NCBI RefSeq assembly: GCF_051401765.1
Contig: NC_135067.1
Span: 23,121,501 to 23,185,500 of the forward strand
Direction of reading: 5' to 3'
Length of the DNA: 64,000 nucleotides
Origin: Calliopsis andreniformis
Lineage: Eukaryota; Arthropoda; Insecta; Hymenoptera; Andrenidae
Part shown: piece by piece, positions 60,898 through 64,000 of the stretch
Layout: each line of letters starts with the position of its first letter
Numbering within the stretch: the stretch's first letter is position 1
Position numbers and translations under genes: made by a program
The notes under the pieces: generated by a model
What the model saw: the letters and a program-made list of their open reading frames with translations, nothing else
Database searches by the model: none
Told to the model about the DNA's origin: nothing

Positions 60898-61855
60898 TTC
60901 CCGACATGCATTTTCCGTGTTTCGCGCGTCGCGTCAACTTTCTTTTGCTTCTCGATTGTGCGGAGTACAGATCGGAAACCTGAGATGCAGCTGCCTTTAA
61001 TTGCGTGACAAGTGTAGGTACTACGTTCTTGTCCGTCGCTGAGGATAATTTCATTACCTTTTTTTAATTACTGGTTAAGTTCTTAGCAAGGTAAATGATA
61101 CGTACACTCCTTTGTAAGAAACGATCTTACTAACTAGCACGACGACAATACGAAGCTGTTGACAAAACGATTATTACCCTCCTTTCGAAAACTCGACGTA
61201 TCGACCCATTGTGGAAAATCCAACTAAAATAGAAATTCTTTTTCGTCCGCGTTTTCCTGAAATTCTTTCGTTTCGAACGCGTTTCATCGGTCGACCGCTT
61301 CTTTATCTCGTCAAACATCCGACCTGGCGAGTCGATAAACTCTGAAATGCCAAAGAAAATAAACCATCCGGAAGATCAGCAGACGCGGAAGCGAGCTCCG
61401 CAGAATCCGATCGAATGTCGATAGAATCCAATATACAATTCGAATTGGTTTATCCCGAGAAAACTGTGTTTAGGTGAAAAAATGTGATCGTATCGTAGTT
61501 TTTGACTGAATCAAAAAATTTCGGATTGTAGTGCTAAGCTGACATACGAGCAGATGTGATCTGCGATCCAAACTTCGCCTCGATTATCTTCGTTCAGAGG
61601 TTTCGATTTATTTTCGACTTCCTCTGCTATCGGTTTTTCTCTCACCTTTTCTTATCATCTTTATCGTCTGTTTCAATCTTCTGTTCGCATCAACTATTTA
61701 TCGTAACTCTTAGGAAAAGCACCAAGGTACGAAGTTTCTCGTAGGTCGAACGTTCGAGACTTGAACGTTCCGTCGAAAGCAGTCAGCTAAAGTCGTCGTA
61801 TCGTAAAAGTATTGAAGGATGCCGGAAAATTCAGCACGAAATTGCCGAGTGTCTT

Positions 61856-61876
61856 CTTTTATGACGGTCATAAAAG
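61856..61876. promoter_or_regulatory. Inverted TTTTATGAC sites (10-bp arms)
   Basis: CTTTTATGAC and GTCATAAAAG face each other across one base. Each half resembles sites of posterior Hox or Caudal homeodomains (TTTATGRC). Function is inference. Confidence 0.35.
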
Positions 61877-61912
61877 GTGTTTACGCAGGGTCGAAGAAAC
61901 GTGAGTGGTGTC

Positions 61913-61940
61913 GCATCGCGTCGCGTCGCGTCGCGTCGAT
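61913..61940. repeat. GTCGC pentamer repeat
   Basis: Four copies of GTCGC (TCGCG) in the long intron. Confidence 0.9.
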
Positions 61941-62929
61941 GGCAATGTCCGTTCTAACCAGACAATATTTGGTTCGCAAATTTTAGCCGAAAAAGAGAAG
62001 AAGGGAAGAAGTAGGGAAGAAATTTGTGAGAGGTATACACAACTACAACTTGTTTTCCGTCCCAGCCCCAGAGGCTTGCCGCAGGTTTTTCTACCTGAGT
62101 CCTCGTACAGGACTTACGCTTTAGGCGCGTACAGGGTGAGTCAACGCTTACGGATGGAACGAATGGAAGGGAACGGTCTCGATCCTATGGGACACCATAG
62201 GATAAACCGGGACCCTCTCGGTCAGCCTCCCCTCTACCTTCCCTCTGCCTTCCCTACCCCGCCATCACCGACGCCAAGAAACCCTCTTCACCCCGTCACG
62301 TACGCACCACGAAGGGACCCCTACAATTCGGTTTCCATTCCAGTCTTCCTCGTGCCCCGCTATGGGATAGATACGCTTCGAGGGGTCGAGGACATGCCCG
62401 TGCTTTTCTAGGACAAATTTCGCGTCGATGTTCGTCTCCTAAACGCGCGATTTCGTCAACCGATACAATCCCGCGCGCTCGCTCGAAACATCCAGCTATA
62501 CTTGCCGATTATGTGTTCGCCGAAAAGTCTCGAGAACGGATACGCGTGGAATGCAACAGTTTCCTTCCTTCTATCTCTTATTCGAGTGAATGAAACCGCG
62601 CGACCGAAGATGTTTCATCCGAGTGTACAGTTCGGAAGGTGAAAATTCGTCTTCCATGGCTTTTCACTTTTTTCACCACCCTGTTGATGGATGACGAGGG
62701 CCAGCTGTTTCCGAGAAGGGTGAACTATTCGAAAAGGTTGCCACGAGTTGTTCATCGATCGATCCAACCGTATAAGGGGTGAACGAAAAAGCGAACGTCC
62801 ACGAGGATTCGTCCAGGATATTGGTATGACTCTAAAGTAGGTTTTATCTCTTATTTCTATCAATCTTTGAATCGTTTTTACACCATGTGAAAGTGTGAAA
62901 TGCGAAAACTTGCGTAGAAAAAATGTAGT

Positions 62930-63017
62930 TAGGTAGGAAGAAAGAAAGGCCAGAGCCTATTCAGTCTACAACTATTTGGTTCGACATACATGTACATGTC
63001 ATAGGTAGACCTACCTA
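62930..63017. promoter_or_regulatory. Cluster of three TAGGTAG heptamers (Zelda/TAGteam-like)
   Basis: TAGGTAG at 62930-62936 and 63002-63008, and its complement CTACCTA at 63011-63017. The last two form a perfect 7+2+7 palindrome. TAGGTAG is a known variant of the CAGGTAG site bound by the insect pioneer factor Zelda. Confidence 0.35.
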
Positions 63018-64000
63018 CGAACTTGAGATTCTCCATCGCGCTCCTGAACGCGATGGGGAACAATGCGCGGCCGTACTCCCGTTTCTCCAGCTACCCTAAA
63101 CCAATAAAGCCACCCCCTCCATTTTGAATCGAATCTTCGTTTGGAGCGCGTTTGAAGAAAGAGCAGCTGTTCATCGGCCTGTCGTTTCTCCTTTTTCCTA
63201 TTTTTACCAGCATCACCGCGTGCTCGTCACAATTTCCCCGAGAGCTTCTGTACGGGCCTCCCACTGTTCCTACATAGATCAAACGAACCTCCATGAGCGT
63301 TCTCTTTCGCCACGATCGTTTCTTCCACGATAGAGTGGAAGCCTCGACTGGATGTTGGAAAATAAAGAGAAGCACGTTTCGTAATTCGTAATGTTGGCTC
63401 GAATAGGGCAAAGGGAAGTCCAGCAGGAAGATATCCATCCATCCTTTGCGTTTGTCGTGCTTTGAAATTCAAGAGCTATCTTACGATCTTCCGGGTCCTG
63501 ACCCCGTGTACGATTCCGAATTCGAGGCACGCCGAGGCCGTCGTGCCGCTCCACGGATACGACCACGAGGAAACGTAACTTCCTTTCTCCGAGTACACAG
63601 TTGTCGCGTTGCCATGCCATCGTTATTCACTCTATTGGCAACGTCACGTGGAACGTATCATTGTACAATCGAATTTCATTTCTCGCTTATCTTTGATTTT
63701 TCTTCCTCGAATCGCCTCCATTAGAGCATTCCTTAACGAGACCGAGAAGAGGAAAGAGTCGCATCTATCGTTCCTTTTTCCTCCTCGCCATAGCGTTGCT
63801 TATCGCACCGTGTCCCACACGAGGTTGCGCGCATTCACTCGACATCCTCGCACTTTCGTTCGACCAAAAGCGAGCGCGATGATATAACAGACGATAGAAA
63901 CATCGTCGATGCCTTTTCGCGGAACTCGACGAATTTCAATTTTAAACGAGCTTCTCTCCTACTTCTCTTATCCTCGATTAGTTGATGAAACACGAAAAAC

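Larger units (their letters stand above)
25271..64000 (+). other. Long first intron of the third gene (at least 38.7 kb, right end outside)
   Basis: Starts with consensus GTGAGT after the 425-codon exon. I found no acceptor followed by convincing coding sequence on the + strand, and no recognisable gene on the - strand. The reading frames here (up to about 220 codons) are low complexity or repeat-driven. Content: dense short tandem repeats listed separately, palindromes, and acceptor-donor composite sites. An independent gene or lncRNA in this stretch cannot be excluded. Confidence 0.6.

Noticed and set aside
61905..62411. 168-codon + frame with a Pro-rich end
   Set aside because: Starts in a GTCGC repeat, its Pro-rich part comes from a CCCT-rich stretch, and I recognise no domain. 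A GTGAGT at 62136 is in it, but no matching exon is evident.

Overview
This is nuclear DNA from an animal, most probably a hymenopteran insect. Genes are split by short introns (mostly 70-100 bp) with GT..AG ends, CpG is abundant outside coding DNA, and short tandem repeats are dense. The two recognisable proteins look like insect orthologues. I favour a bee, but the order is inference from general impression, not a computed match. I see no bacterial, viral or organellar genes.

Layout, all three genes on the + strand. (1) 1-3280: no recognisable gene. (2) 3281-13605: complete class-5 (ATP10-type) P4-ATPase lipid flippase, reconstructed here as 17 coding exons and 1486 residues with every catalytic motif intact. 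(3) 13606-18215: non-coding gap with the 3' UTR of the flippase and presumably the 5' UTR of the next gene. (4) 18216-22057: complete bestrophin calcium-activated anion channel (Best1-like), reconstructed as 8 coding exons and 692 residues; a poly(A) signal candidate lies at 22494. (5) 22058-23993: spacer with a long TTTTC microsatellite, then a GC- and CpG-rich promoter-like stretch. (6) 23994-25270: first coding exon (425 complete codons) of a large unidentified gene whose protein start is low complexity (Asn/Ser, Glu, Ser/Gly tracts). (7) 25271-64000: apparently the first intron of that gene, at least 38.7 kb, running off the window. It holds many tandem repeats, several palindromes and no exon I can defend.

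The flippase and bestrophin are both membrane proteins, but nothing in the sequence links them functionally. The third gene looks like a regulatory gene with a long first intron. The most interesting unexplained structure is in that intron: several places where a 3' splice-site consensus is directly followed by a 5' splice-site consensus. The best two are at 49569/49570 and 60755/60756. This is the expected signature of recursive (zero-length exon) splicing in very long insect introns. No new enzyme or defence-type system is visible. Exon structures come from reading frames and splice consensus only; no transcript evidence was available.
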